Shown: in pieces, positions 52,341-61,853 of the stretch
Numbering within the stretch: position 1 is the first letter of the stretch
Layout: the number at the start of each line of letters is the position of its first letter
DNA from: an uncultured Devosia sp.
GTDB taxonomy: Bacteria; Pseudomonadota; Alphaproteobacteria; Rhizobiales; Devosiaceae
DNA: 64,000 bases
Reading direction: 5' to 3'
NCBI RefSeq assembly: GCF_946479885.1
Contig: NZ_CAMLHM010000009.1
Location: 23,232 to 87,231, forward strand
Translations under genes and position numbers: made by a program
The notes under the pieces: model-generated
What the model saw: the letters and a program-made list of their open reading frames with translations, nothing else
The model's database searches: none
Told to the model about the DNA's origin: nothing

Positions 52341-53290
52341 CCAGCGAACCGATGACTGCTGCGCAAAAGGTCGCCCACCCCGCCGATGATGCTGCCGTCG
52401 CCCCTATCGGCGCGGTCAAGGCCAAGCCGGTCAAGGCCATCCGCGCCATGATCGATCGCTACACCTGGTACGAATACGCGGCCATCTATGCCGGCATTGC
52501 GCTGTTCCTGTTCTTCGTGCTGGCGCCGTTCATCGAAGGCTTCATGGTTTCGCTGAAGCCGCTGTCGCGCCTGTTCTCCTCGCCCTACAGCTTCTGGCCG
52601 CAGGAAGGCTCGCTGACCGCCTATTTCACCATGTGGGAATCGGTGCCCGGCTTCTGGCGCTACATCGTCAATTCGCTGTTCATCTCGACCACCGCCACGG
52701 CCATCGTGCTGATCATGGTCGTGCCCGCCTCCTATGCCTTCGCCCGCTTCCCCTTCCCGGGTCGTGGAGCGCTGCTGGCAGCCTTCCTGGCGGTCAACAT
52801 GTTCTCGGGCGCCGTGCTGCTGATCCCGCTCTTCCGCCTCATGCGCCAGATGGGCCTGCTCAACACCTACTGGGCCATGATCGTGCCGGGCGCCGCTTTC
52901 CTCATTCCGTCGGCCATCTGGCTGCTGCGCACCTACATGATGCGCATTCCGCGCGAGCTTGACGAAGCCGCCTGGGTCGATGGCGCCAGCCGCCTCTATA
53001 CCCTGCGCCGCGTCATCCTGCCGATCGCCATGCCCGGCATCGCGGTCGTCGCCATCACCACCTTCATCGGAGCCTATGCGCAGCAGTTCATCTTTGCGCT
53101 GACATTCAACTCCAAAACCGAGTTCATGCCCCTTGCGATCGGCCTCTTCGCCTATTTCGGCCGCCAGGAAGTGGTGTGGAACGAGCTCATGGCGGCCAGT
53201 TTCGTCGGCATCGCGCCAGTGCTCATTCTGATCGTCTTTCTACAACGATATCTCGTCGCGGGCCTTACGGCCGGCGCCGTGAAAACTTAG
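52337..53290 (+). CDS. Sugar ABC transporter permease (MalG type)
   Basis: A 317-residue permease. The ATG at 52337 overlaps the previous stop (ATGA); the open frame extends far upstream but only out of phase with the previous gene. A 50-residue hydrophilic N-terminal tail (TAAQKVAHPADDAAVAPIGA...) is longer than usual for this subunit. The EAA loop is IPRELDEAAWVDGASRLYTLRRVILPIAMPG, and the end LIVFLQRYLVAGLTAGAVK is typical. Confidence 0.93.
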   Translation: MTSEPMTAAQKVAHPADDAAVAPIGAVKAKPVKAIRAMIDRYTWYEYAAIYAGIALFLFFVLAPFIEGFMVSLKPLSRLFSSPYSFWPQEGSLTAYFTMWESVPGFWRYIVNSLFISTTATAIVLIMVVPASYAFARFPFPGRGALLAAFLAVNMFSGAVLLIPLFRLMRQMGLLNTYWAMIVPGAAFLIPSAIWLLRTYMMRIPRELDEAAWVDGASRLYTLRRVILPIAMPGIAVVAITTFIGAYAQQFIFALTFNSKTEFMPLAIGLFAYFGRQEVVWNELMAASFVGIAPVLILIVFLQRYLVAGLTAGAVKT

Positions 53291-53350
53291 GCCGTGGCCG
53301 GAAACAAAAGGGACTTAGGTTTCCGGGTAACACCACGGCCCAAGAGTCTT

Positions 53351-53414
53351 GCCCCTCGGGGCGAAAAAAGGATGCTTGCCCCTCGGGGCGAACAAGCAAC
53401 TCGCCCTTCGGGGC
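53351..53414 (+). repeat. Three tandem GCCCCTCGGGGC-type hairpins before the binding-protein gene
   Basis: GCCCCTCGGGGC occurs at 53351-53362 and 53378-53389, and GCCCTTCGGGGC at 53403-53414, in units of about 27 and 25 bp that share TTGCCCCTCGGGGCGAA. They form stable short stems in the mRNA between permease and SBP genes. The last is 25 bp before the SBP start. No T-tract follows, so termination is unlikely. Confidence 0.65.
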
Positions 53415-53439
53415 AGTGAAGCAAGGGAAGGTAACAACA

Positions 53440-54654
53440 ATGACGAAATCCAAGATTCTGGGTGGTGCGATTGTCGCACTGCTTGCTTCGACGGCTTACG
53501 CCGCCGCGCAGGACCAGGTCATCTCCTTCGTGGAATGCGGCGATACGCCCAGCCCGGTCCACGTCGCTACCATCGAGGCCTGGGAAGCCGCCAATCCTGG
53601 TTTCGACGTTCAGGTCGAAGTCGTGGGCTGGGGCCAGTGCCAGGACAAGGTGACCACGCTCGCCGTCGCCGGCACCCCAGTGGGTCTGGCCTATATCGGT
53701 TCGCGCGCCCTCAAGCAGCTCGCCTCCAACGATCTCATCGTCGATATGCCGATGACCGACGAGGAAAAGGCCTCCTACTACCCCTACGTCGCCGACACCG
53801 TGACCTTTGACGGCACCCAGTGGGGCCGCCCGGTCGCCTTCTCGACCAAGGCGCTGTACTGGAACAAGGACCTCTTCGCCGCCGCCGGCCTCGATCCCGA
53901 GAAGCCGCCGACCACGTTTGCCGAGGAAATCGAATACGCCAAGGCAATCACCGAAAAGACCGATGCAGCCGGCTTCGGCGTTGTCGCCAAGACCTTCGAC
54001 AACACCATGCACCAGTTCCTCCATTGGGTTTATTCCAATGACGGCCTGGTCATCGATGCCGACAACAACATCGTGCTCGACAGCCCGCAGAACCTGGAAT
54101 CGCTCACCGCGCTGCGCGACATCGTTCCGTTCGCCGAAGAAGGCCCGACCGCCTACGAGCAGAACGAAGTCCGTGCCATCTTCCTTGATGGCAAGCTCGG
54201 CATGATCCAGGCCGCTTCCGGCGCCCTGAACCTGCTCAAGGACGCGCCCTTCAAGTGGGGTGTGACCACGCTGCCGCAGGGTCCGTCCGCCAAGGGTCCG
54301 GGCACGCTGCTGATCACCGACTCGATGGCTGTGTTCAAGGGCACCGGCTACGAAGACAAGGCCAAGGACCTGGCCATCTTCCTGACCAATGCCGAAAACC
54401 AGACCGCCTATGAAGCCGAGCAGGGCCTGACCCCGCTCCGTCCCGGCCCGGCTGCCGACGCCATCGTCGCTGCCGATCCGAACTGGAAGCCGTTCTTCGA
54501 CGGTATCGCCTATGGTGGTCCCGAGCCGCTGCTGACCGACTATCTCGGCCTGCAGAACGTCATGATCGAAATGGTCCAGTCGGTCGTCACCGGCGCTGCC
54601 GAGCCTGCCGCTGCCCTCACCAAGGCTGCCGGCGAACTCGAGCAGTACAAGTAA
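53440..54654 (+). CDS. Extracellular sugar-binding protein of an ABC importer
   Basis: A 404-residue periplasmic CUT1-type binding protein. Signal peptide MTKSKILGGAIVALLASTAY (cleavage near AAA-QD), then VISFVECGDTPSPVHVATIEAWEAANPGF. The core has WGRPVAFSTKALYWNKDLFAAAGLDPEKPPTTF and AIFLDGKLGMIQAASGALNLL. The start follows AAGGGAAGG. It lies after rather than before its permease genes. Three tandem hairpins precede it and two follow it, separating it from its operon partners. Confidence 0.94.
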   Translation: MTKSKILGGAIVALLASTAYAAAQDQVISFVECGDTPSPVHVATIEAWEAANPGFDVQVEVVGWGQCQDKVTTLAVAGTPVGLAYIGSRALKQLASNDLIVDMPMTDEEKASYYPYVADTVTFDGTQWGRPVAFSTKALYWNKDLFAAAGLDPEKPPTTFAEEIEYAKAITEKTDAAGFGVVAKTFDNTMHQFLHWVYSNDGLVIDADNNIVLDSPQNLESLTALRDIVPFAEEGPTAYEQNEVRAIFLDGKLGMIQAASGALNLLKDAPFKWGVTTLPQGPSAKGPGTLLITDSMAVFKGTGYEDKAKDLAIFLTNAENQTAYEAEQGLTPLRPGPAADAIVAADPNWKPFFDGIAYGGPEPLLTDYLGLQNVMIEMVQSVVTGAAEPAAALTKAAGELEQYK

Positions 54655-54661
54655 GCCGCCG

Positions 54662-54721
54662 CCGCCCCGTCAGGGGCGGTCGGCACCCTCCCGCCGCCGC
54701 CGTCCCTCGGGATGGCGGCGG
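54662..54721 (+). other. Two intercistronic hairpins after the binding-protein gene
   Basis: CCGCCCC-GTCA-GGGGCGG (54662-54679) is followed by CCGCCGCC-G-TCCC-TC-GGGA-T-GGCGGCGG (54694-54721), a 13-bp stem counting one G-U pair. Neither has a T-run. They sit between the SBP and ATPase genes. Confidence 0.6.
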
Positions 54722-54776
54722 CATCCCGACCCATTGCCTGCCCGCGGGATTAGCCCCGCCGACCGGAGCCTCAAAG

Positions 54777-55853
<1,077 letters not shown>

Positions 55854-55879
55854 CGGTGGCCATTGCCGCGGAGGGGACC

Positions 55880-56746
55880 ATGCTGGACATTGTCGGCCTG
55901 CTACAGACCGAGAAGAACGAGTTCACCCGCTCCGAGCGCGCGCTGACCGAAATCGTGCTCGCCGATGTCGACAGCGTGCTCAAGATGTCCATCGTCGATC
56001 TGGCCGCGCAGGCCGCGGTGTCGCCACCCACGGTCACCCGTTTCTGCCGGCGCCTCGGTTGCGACAGCTATGCCGACTTCAAGGTGCGGCTGGCCCAGTC
56101 GCGCTTTGTCGGGCAGCGCTATTTCGCCCCATCGGCCGGCCCCTCCAGCGTGCACGAGATCGCCCAGGGCGTCGTCAACGGCATTCAGTCCATCATCTAC
56201 GAAACCTTCGATCATCTCGATTTCGCCGCCGTCGAGCGCGCCGCCGAGAGCATCGTCAAATCATCGTTCGTGCTAGCCTTTGGTTCGGGCGGCGCCTCTT
56301 CGATGATGGCGGGCGAGATCGAGACGCGGCTGTTCCGCCTCGGTCTCAAGGTCGCCTCGACCGACGACCATCAGCTCCAGATGATGCGCGCCGCCGCCGC
56401 GCCTCCGGGCACGGTCATCGTCGCCTTCTCGCTCTCGGGCAACAATGCGCAGCTGGCCAAGACCCTCACCGTAGCGGGCGAATATGGGCTGACCCGCGTC
56501 GTCATCACCCGCTCGGCCTCCATGGTCTCGGCCCAGTCCGACATCCTGCTGCCGGTCAACTGGCACGAAAACACCGATATCCTGCGACCTACGCCGGGCC
56601 GCTACGCGTTCCTCGCCACCGTCGACGTGCTGGCCCAGACCGTCGCCACCCGCCTCGGTCCTTCGGCCATCGCCAGCATGCGGCGCATCAAGCACCAACT
56701 CGTCGTCAACCGCGACGGCGACGACGCCCAGCCGCTGGGGGATTAG
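55880..56746 (+). CDS. RpiR/MurR family transcriptional regulator
   Basis: A 288-residue regulator with an N-terminal RpiR helix-turn-helix (TRSERALTEIVLADVDSVLKMSIVDLAAQAAVSPPTVTRFCRRLGCDSYADFKVRLAQ) and a C-terminal SIS sugar-phosphate-binding domain (LAFGSGGASSMMAGEIETRLFRLG, IVAFSLSGNNAQLAKTLTVAG). RpiR proteins respond to phosphorylated sugars such as GlcNAc-6-P or MurNAc-6-P. The ATG at 55880 has GGAGGGG upstream; a GTG at 55856 is the alternative. It is co-directional with the ABC genes and precedes the GH20 gene. Confidence 0.92.
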   Translation: MLDIVGLLQTEKNEFTRSERALTEIVLADVDSVLKMSIVDLAAQAAVSPPTVTRFCRRLGCDSYADFKVRLAQSRFVGQRYFAPSAGPSSVHEIAQGVVNGIQSIIYETFDHLDFAAVERAAESIVKSSFVLAFGSGGASSMMAGEIETRLFRLGLKVASTDDHQLQMMRAAAAPPGTVIVAFSLSGNNAQLAKTLTVAGEYGLTRVVITRSASMVSAQSDILLPVNWHENTDILRPTPGRYAFLATVDVLAQTVATRLGPSAIASMRRIKHQLVVNRDGDDAQPLGD

Positions 56747-56768
56747 TTCCTGCGGCCTCAGTCATTCT

Positions 56769-56862
56769 TCCCTCCCCCTTGAGGGGAGGGATCGAGGGAG
56801 GGGGTGGTTCGGCAGTTCACCGACGGACCCCCACCCCGCCCCTCCCCTCAAGGGGGAGGGGA
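56769..56862. repeat. Inverted pair of palindromic repeats before the GH20 gene
   Basis: CCCTCCCCCTTGAGGGGAGGG with tag ATCGAGGGAGGGGG (56769-56804) faces a CCCCCACCCCGCCCCTCCCC...AGGGGGAGGGG unit (56827-56862). The pair lies in the 144-bp gap between rpiR and the hexosaminidase start. Confidence 0.7.
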
Positions 56863-56890
56863 GCCACACATCCGATCAAGAGTATTTCCA

Positions 56891-58903
56891 ATGACCACCT
56901 CATTCTCCCTCGTCACATCATGGACCCCCGCCAAGGATGACGCTCCTCTCGGCTATGGCATCGAGCTCACCAATACCGGCGATACGGCCGTCAGCGATTT
57001 CCAGCTCGGCTTTTCGGGCCCGGCGCGCATCGACCCGCATGCGACGCTCGAAAACGGCAAGCTGCTGAAACGCCTCTCCAACCACACGCTGATCGCGCCG
57101 CCCGATGGCTTCGTGCTGCAGCCGGGCGAGACCTGGAAGTCCACGGCGCGCGGCCTGTCCTATGGCCTGCGCCATTGGAGCGACGGCGCCAATACCGGCT
57201 ATGTCGTGCTGTCCGACGGCACCGTGGTCACGCTCGCCACCACCCCGACCCAGGCCAAGGGCCACAATTCGCCCCTGCTCAAGGGCGCGGCCAAATTCCC
57301 GGTGCCATCAAAGGCGCCCGTGCCGGTCTCGATCATTCCGTGGCCCAAATCGGTGGCCACCACGGGCGCCCGCACCGCCCCTCCCGGTCTCGACCTGCGC
57401 CCTGTCGGCGACGACGCGGGCAAGGCGGCCAAGGCCTTTGCCGATCTGGTTGCCGATCTTTTCGCGGTCGAGGGCGTCGTGCGCCCGGCCTCGGAAGCCG
57501 GCCTTCCGGTTATCTTGCGCCACAAGGGCGGCATGGGCGCCGAAGCCTATGAAATCCTCTTCGCCGACGATGCAGTCACCATCGAGGCTACCACCCGCCA
57601 GGGCATGTTCTATGGCCTGGTCACGCTGGGCCACATCCTGCGCGGCGCCAAGCAATATCCGCAGACCTTCGTCTTCCCCACTGGCGGCAGCATCACCGAC
57701 GAGCCGGGTTTCGGCTATCGCGGCTGCCATCTCGACGTGGCGCGCCAGTTCTATTCCGGCGCCGAAGTCAGCCGCCTGATCAAGCTGATGGCCTGGAACA
57801 AGCTCAACAAGTTCCATTGGCACCTGAGCGAAGACGAAGCCTGGCGCGTCGAGATATCGGCCTTCCCCGAGCTGACCGAGATCGGCGCCTGGCGCGGCCA
57901 TGGCAAGGCACTGCCGCCGCTGCTGGGTTCGGGCCCGCACCCGACGGGCGGCTATTATTCCAAGCCCGTCATCCGCGAGATCGTCGCCCTGGCCGATAGC
58001 CTTGCTATCTCGGTCATCCCCGAAATCGACATGCCTGGCCACTTCTACGCGGCCTTGCAGGCACTGCCCGAACTGCGCGATCCCAATGAAACCGGCGAAT
58101 ACCAGTCGGTGCAGGGCTTCCCCAATAACAGCCTCAACCCGGCCTATGAGCCGGTCTACAAATTCGTCGAGACCGTGGTCGACGAAATCCTCGAACTCTT
58201 CCCTGCGGGCATCTTCCATATCGGCGCCGATGAAGTGCCGCTGGCGGCCTGGTCCGGCTCCCCGCTGGCCCTCGACATGATCGAGCGGCTGGCCGGCCCC
58301 GAAATGCGCAAGAAGCACGAAGCGCAATACAATGTCCTCGGCAACCACCACGGCGCCGACGAGATCGAGGGCTCGCCCACGGCGGTCATCCAGGCCGAGT
58401 TCATCAAGCGCGTGCACAAATACATCGCCAGCAAGGGCGCCATTACCGGCGGCTGGGAAGAAGCGGCGCATGGCGATGCCGTCGACAAGGACAAGAGCTT
58501 TGTCATCGGCTGGCGCAATGTCGAGATCAACGCGGCCCTGGCCGAACGCGGCTACGACATCGTGGTGTCGCCCGGCCAGCGTTACTATCTCGACATGGCC
58601 AATGGCGTCGCCTGGGCCGAGCCCGGCGCCGGCTGGGCCGGCTGGTCGGGCCCGCAGGAAACCTACGAATTCGAAAGCCGCGACGGCATGAGCCCGGAAG
58701 GACTCAAGCATCTGCTGGGCATCCAGGCCTGCATCTGGAGCGAGTCCATGACCGACCGCGCCATCTTCGACCGCCTGGTTTTCCCGAGGTTGTCGGCTAT
58801 CGCCGAATCCGGCTGGACCCTGCCCGAGCGCAAGAGCTGGAACCGGTTCAAGGCCTTGGTCGGCACGATGCCGATCATGTACGGAAACTGGGCGGCGGAG
58901 TGA
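56891..58903 (+). CDS. Beta-N-acetylhexosaminidase, glycoside hydrolase family 20
   Basis: A 670-residue GH20 enzyme that removes terminal beta-GlcNAc/GalNAc from oligosaccharides by substrate-assisted catalysis. An N-terminal immunoglobulin-like CHB_HEX-type region (about 1-125) is followed by a GH20b domain and the catalytic barrel (GYRGCHLDVARQF, KFHWHLSEDEAWRVE, VIPEIDMPGH). The catalytic pair is Asp447-Glu448 in FHIGADEVP. There is no signal peptide, so it should be cytoplasmic and act on imported chitooligosaccharides or similar. The start at 56891 avoids reading through the repeat pair. It lies after an ABC importer and RpiR regulator on the same strand. Confidence 0.93.
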   Translation: MTTSFSLVTSWTPAKDDAPLGYGIELTNTGDTAVSDFQLGFSGPARIDPHATLENGKLLKRLSNHTLIAPPDGFVLQPGETWKSTARGLSYGLRHWSDGANTGYVVLSDGTVVTLATTPTQAKGHNSPLLKGAAKFPVPSKAPVPVSIIPWPKSVATTGARTAPPGLDLRPVGDDAGKAAKAFADLVADLFAVEGVVRPASEAGLPVILRHKGGMGAEAYEILFADDAVTIEATTRQGMFYGLVTLGHILRGAKQYPQTFVFPTGGSITDEPGFGYRGCHLDVARQFYSGAEVSRLIKLMAWNKLNKFHWHLSEDEAWRVEISAFPELTEIGAWRGHGKALPPLLGSGPHPTGGYYSKPVIREIVALADSLAISVIPEIDMPGHFYAALQALPELRDPNETGEYQSVQGFPNNSLNPAYEPVYKFVETVVDEILELFPAGIFHIGADEVPLAAWSGSPLALDMIERLAGPEMRKKHEAQYNVLGNHHGADEIEGSPTAVIQAEFIKRVHKYIASKGAITGGWEEAAHGDAVDKDKSFVIGWRNVEINAALAERGYDIVVSPGQRYYLDMANGVAWAEPGAGWAGWSGPQETYEFESRDGMSPEGLKHLLGIQACIWSESMTDRAIFDRLVFPRLSAIAESGWTLPERKSWNRFKALVGTMPIMYGNWAAE

Positions 58904-58928
58904 GATCGCGCCGCAACCACTGCGCGGT

Positions 58929-59036
58929 ACCTCCCCCTCGACGGGGGAGGTTAGGAGGGGGTGTTGAGAGCCCCGATATCCGGGCTAAACATCCCCCACC
59001 CTTGATCCCTCCCCGCAAGGGGGAGGGTGTCGACTG
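58929..59036. repeat. Composite palindromic repeat (family A fused to family B)
   Basis: The same unit as at 2310-2419 and the reverse complement of 49224-49331, with the conserved spacer GTTGAGAGCCCCGATATCCG between families. It separates the convergent hexosaminidase and M81 genes. Confidence 0.8.
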
Positions 59037-59048
59037 CAACCTCAGTGC

Positions 59049-60506
59049 CTACCCCCACGGATTCTCCACCATCGGCCAGATATCCCGCCGTGCCTTCTTG
59101 TATTCCGTCTCCGCCGGGCGGTTCGGATAGGGTCTGCCAGCCGAGCAATAGACGATCTCCGAGGCAATTCTGCTGAAGCTGTCGTAGAAGTGGTTGGTGG
59201 ATTTGATCAGCAGGATCTTCCGCGATTTGGGGTCGAGCCCCATCGCCGAGAACAGGCTTGGATCAAAGCTCTGCGCCCGGGTGGAATTGAGGATCACGTC
59301 GATGCCGCCGAATGAAATCCAGGCCGCGTCGCCGAAGGGCGCATAGCTCTCCCCGAACCGCATTTGCGCGTCACGTACCAGTCGATTGACCGTCACATAT
59401 TGGTCAATCGGGTTGCCAGTATGTGGCGCTGATTTGGCACCGAAGCGCAGCGGGATGACGGCGCCCTCACCAGCGGCAAAACAGATCTGTACCGCGATGG
59501 GGTCCCAGATGGTCCCGACCGCCACATCGGTCACGCCTCGGGCAATCAGTTCGGCCAGGATCACGGTCGCATCCCCCGCCGTGCCGCCACCCGGATTGTC
59601 CCAGACATCGGCAATCACCACCGGTCCGACAGGCGCGGCGATGGCGGCGTCGACCGCGACCGTCTCATCCACCTGGGCGACCATGAAGGTGCCGCGCATG
59701 GCGAACAGTTCGCGACCAAGCGTTTCGGCCAGCCTCTGCCCGAGCGCCGCGTTGCCGTCGGTCACCGCGATGGTCTTCGTCCCCAGTTCCGGCACGTCGC
59801 CGGCCATGAAGCCATGGATCACCGACAGCGACAGCAGGCCAGGCTCCGACTTCTCCAGCGCGTAAAGCTTGTCGACGAAGCCACGCATCGGCTGCTTGGA
59901 GGTGGGGAACACGTCGATCATCCGGCAGTCGAACACCGACATGACCGGGGTGATCTCGCCCTTGAGCGTCCGCACCGCGATCGACCACAGGTCCCGCGCC
60001 CGGTCGACAAAGTCGGTATGGGGAAATTCCTTGAACACCACGAAGAAGTCGGCGGCCGCGACGCGCTTGGCCGTCAGGTGGCTATGCGGATCGAGCTCGG
60101 CGCAGACCAGCACGCCGGGCCCGACGATCTCGCGCACTCGCCCCAGCAGGTCCCCCTCGGGGTCGTCATAGCCCTGCGCCACCATGGCGCCATGCAGCCC
60201 CAGCACCACGCCGTCGACCGGCATGGCAGCCTGCAACTGTCCCAAGATTTCGTCGCGCAATTCCTCATAGGTCGCGCGCGCCACAAGGCCCGCCGGGTCG
60301 GCCCAACTGGCGCTGCCCTCGATCAGCTCCCAGCCCTCGCGCGCGCAGACTTCGCGCCCGACGGTGATCGGCGCCGTGCACAGCGTCGGCGTCGCCGGAT
60401 GCTCGCCGGGCCGCGCATAGAGCGACGCCTCGAAGGCGCGCCGGTCGATGGCGATGGGCGAAAACGTGTTGGTCTCGGTGGCCAGGGCTGCGGTGAAGAC
60501 GCGCAC
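59049..60506 (-). CDS. M81 family metallopeptidase (MlrC-like), second copy
   Basis: A 485-residue M81 protein when read from the GTG at 60504-60506, which gives the family-typical start RVFTAALATETNTFSP; an in-frame ATG at 60560 would add 18 unrelated residues. Motifs: GVVLGLHGAMVAQGYDDPEGDLL, CAELDPHSHLT (metal-binding Asp and His), FVVFKEFPHTDF (second His), and VIADVWDNPGGGTAGDAT opening the C-terminal domain. It belongs to a different branch from the copy at 46583. It diverges from a RidA-SDR-D-amino-acid-type operon. Substrate unknown; peptide or amide hydrolysis likely. Confidence 0.88.
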   Translation of the reverse strand: MRVFTAALATETNTFSPIAIDRRAFEASLYARPGEHPATPTLCTAPITVGREVCAREGWELIEGSASWADPAGLVARATYEELRDEILGQLQAAMPVDGVVLGLHGAMVAQGYDDPEGDLLGRVREIVGPGVLVCAELDPHSHLTAKRVAAADFFVVFKEFPHTDFVDRARDLWSIAVRTLKGEITPVMSVFDCRMIDVFPTSKQPMRGFVDKLYALEKSEPGLLSLSVIHGFMAGDVPELGTKTIAVTDGNAALGQRLAETLGRELFAMRGTFMVAQVDETVAVDAAIAAPVGPVVIADVWDNPGGGTAGDATVILAELIARGVTDVAVGTIWDPIAVQICFAAGEGAVIPLRFGAKSAPHTGNPIDQYVTVNRLVRDAQMRFGESYAPFGDAAWISFGGIDVILNSTRAQSFDPSLFSAMGLDPKSRKILLIKSTNHFYDSFSRIASEIVYCSAGRPYPNRPAETEYKKARRDIWPMVENPWG

Positions 60507-60696
60507 AGGAAACTCGCAGGAAAACAGCAGGAAAGCTTGCGGCATGCTGGTAGCCGCCATTGATCAGGTTAGCATAGCGCTAAACGGTCAATCACGTAAG
60601 AAATTTACATTCTGCGACGCAAATTACTGGAGAACTCCACGATTTTGCGCGTTAGAGTGGGTCAAAGAGAAATTCACTTTCAGAAAGGGACGAAAA

Positions 60697-61083
60697 ATGC
60701 CGATCAAGCGCTATGGCGCCGAAAAGTCGGGCGCTGGTGGGCAGAACCTGCCCTTCGCCCGCGCCGTCGAGGCCGGCGGTTTCCTCTTCGTTTCCGGCCA
60801 GGTGGCGATGAAAGATGGCGAAATTCAAGGGGTTGGCATTGTCGAACAGACCCACCTGACGATCAAGAACCTCGTCGCCATCCTCGAAGAAGCCGGCTAC
60901 GGCCTCGAACACGTCGTCCGCTGCGGCGTCTGGCTCGACGATCCCAGGGACTTCTGGAGCTTCAACGCCGTCTATAAAAGCTATTTCGGGGACAATCCCC
61001 CGGCGCGCGCGGCGGTGCAGAGCCACATGATGGTGGACTGCAAGGTCGAGATCGAATGCGTGGCCTATAAGGACCCCGCATGA
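60697..61083 (+). CDS. RidA family protein (reactive intermediate deaminase)
   Basis: A 128-residue YjgF/YER057c/UK114-family protein. The substrate-carboxylate arginine is Arg104 in NPPARAAVQSHM, preceded by the typical FLFVSGQVAMKDGEI and AILEEAGYGLEHVVRCGVWLDD. RidA proteins hydrolyse enamine/imine intermediates released by PLP enzymes. The neighbouring PLP enzyme (61850) fits that partnership. It overlaps the SDR gene by 4 bp. AAGGGACG precedes the ATG at 60697. Confidence 0.92.
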   Translation: MPIKRYGAEKSGAGGQNLPFARAVEAGGFLFVSGQVAMKDGEIQGVGIVEQTHLTIKNLVAILEEAGYGLEHVVRCGVWLDDPRDFWSFNAVYKSYFGDNPPARAAVQSHMMVDCKVEIECVAYKDPA

Positions 61084-61853
61084 CCTCCCCCTTCCGGCTC
61101 GACGGCAAGACCGTGCTGATATCAGGCGCGGGCGGTGGTATTGGCCAATCGCTGGTCGAGGTGTTTCGCGAGGCCGGCGCCAGCGTGATCGGGGCCGACC
61201 GCGACGCCGGCATGCTGGCGGGACTGGACCTCGCGGGCACCGTGTTGTTCGACCAGGCCGACCCCAAGGCGACGCGCGCTGCAATCGCGCGCTACCTGTC
61301 CGAGCACGGCACGCCCGATGCCGTGGTGTCCAATGCCGGCTTCACCCGGGCCGAGCATCTGGGCCAGGTCGATGACGATGTCTGGGCCGCCGAACTCGCC
61401 ATCAACCTCAACGGCGCCTATGCCATGACCGACCCGATCGTATCGGCCATGTCCGAGCGGGGCAGGGGGAGCCTGGTCTTTATCTCCTCGGTCAACGCCC
61501 TGGCCCATTTCGGCAATCCGGCCTATTCGGCGGCCAAGGCGGGCCTCATCGCCTATGCCAAGGCCATCGCCGTCGAACGCGGTGGGCAGGGCGTGCGGGC
61601 CAATGTGATCTGCCCCGGCTCGGTGCGCACCCCGGCCTGGGACCACCGGCTTGCCGCCGACCCCACTCTGCTCGACAATGTGCTGCCGCATTACCCGCTC
61701 GGGCGTATGGTTTTGCCCGTAGAGGTCGCCAATGCGGCGCTGTTCTATAGTTCCGATGCGGCGTCGGGCATTACCGGCACGGTACTGCCTGTCGATGCCG
61801 GCCTGACCGCAGGCAATCTGCGTTTCGTCGATGACGTCCTGAGGGGCAAATGA
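61080..61853 (+). CDS. Short-chain dehydrogenase/reductase
   Basis: A 257-residue classical SDR. The cofactor motif is VLISGAGGGIGQSLVEVF, with Asp40 in VIGADRDAG favouring NAD(H). The catalytic triad is Ser137, Tyr149 and Lys153 (FISSVNALAHFGNPAYSAAKAGL). The C-terminal ISGxxLPVDAGLTAG-type ending (GITGTVLPVDAGLTA) is typical. It overlaps RidA upstream and the PLP gene downstream by 4 bp each, so all three are co-translated. Likely oxidises a hydroxy acid or hydroxy-amino acid derivative; substrate not determined. Confidence 0.93.
   Translation: MTSPFRLDGKTVLISGAGGGIGQSLVEVFREAGASVIGADRDAGMLAGLDLAGTVLFDQADPKATRAAIARYLSEHGTPDAVVSNAGFTRAEHLGQVDDDVWAAELAINLNGAYAMTDPIVSAMSERGRGSLVFISSVNALAHFGNPAYSAAKAGLIAYAKAIAVERGGQGVRANVICPGSVRTPAWDHRLAADPTLLDNVLPHYPLGRMVLPVEVANAALFYSSDAASGITGTVLPVDAGLTAGNLRFVDDVLRGK

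Noticed and set aside
53351..53414. Triple hairpin array as a transcription terminator before the SBP gene
   Set aside because: No T-tract follows any stem, and the SBP gene must be expressed with its transporter; mRNA processing or stability is more likely.
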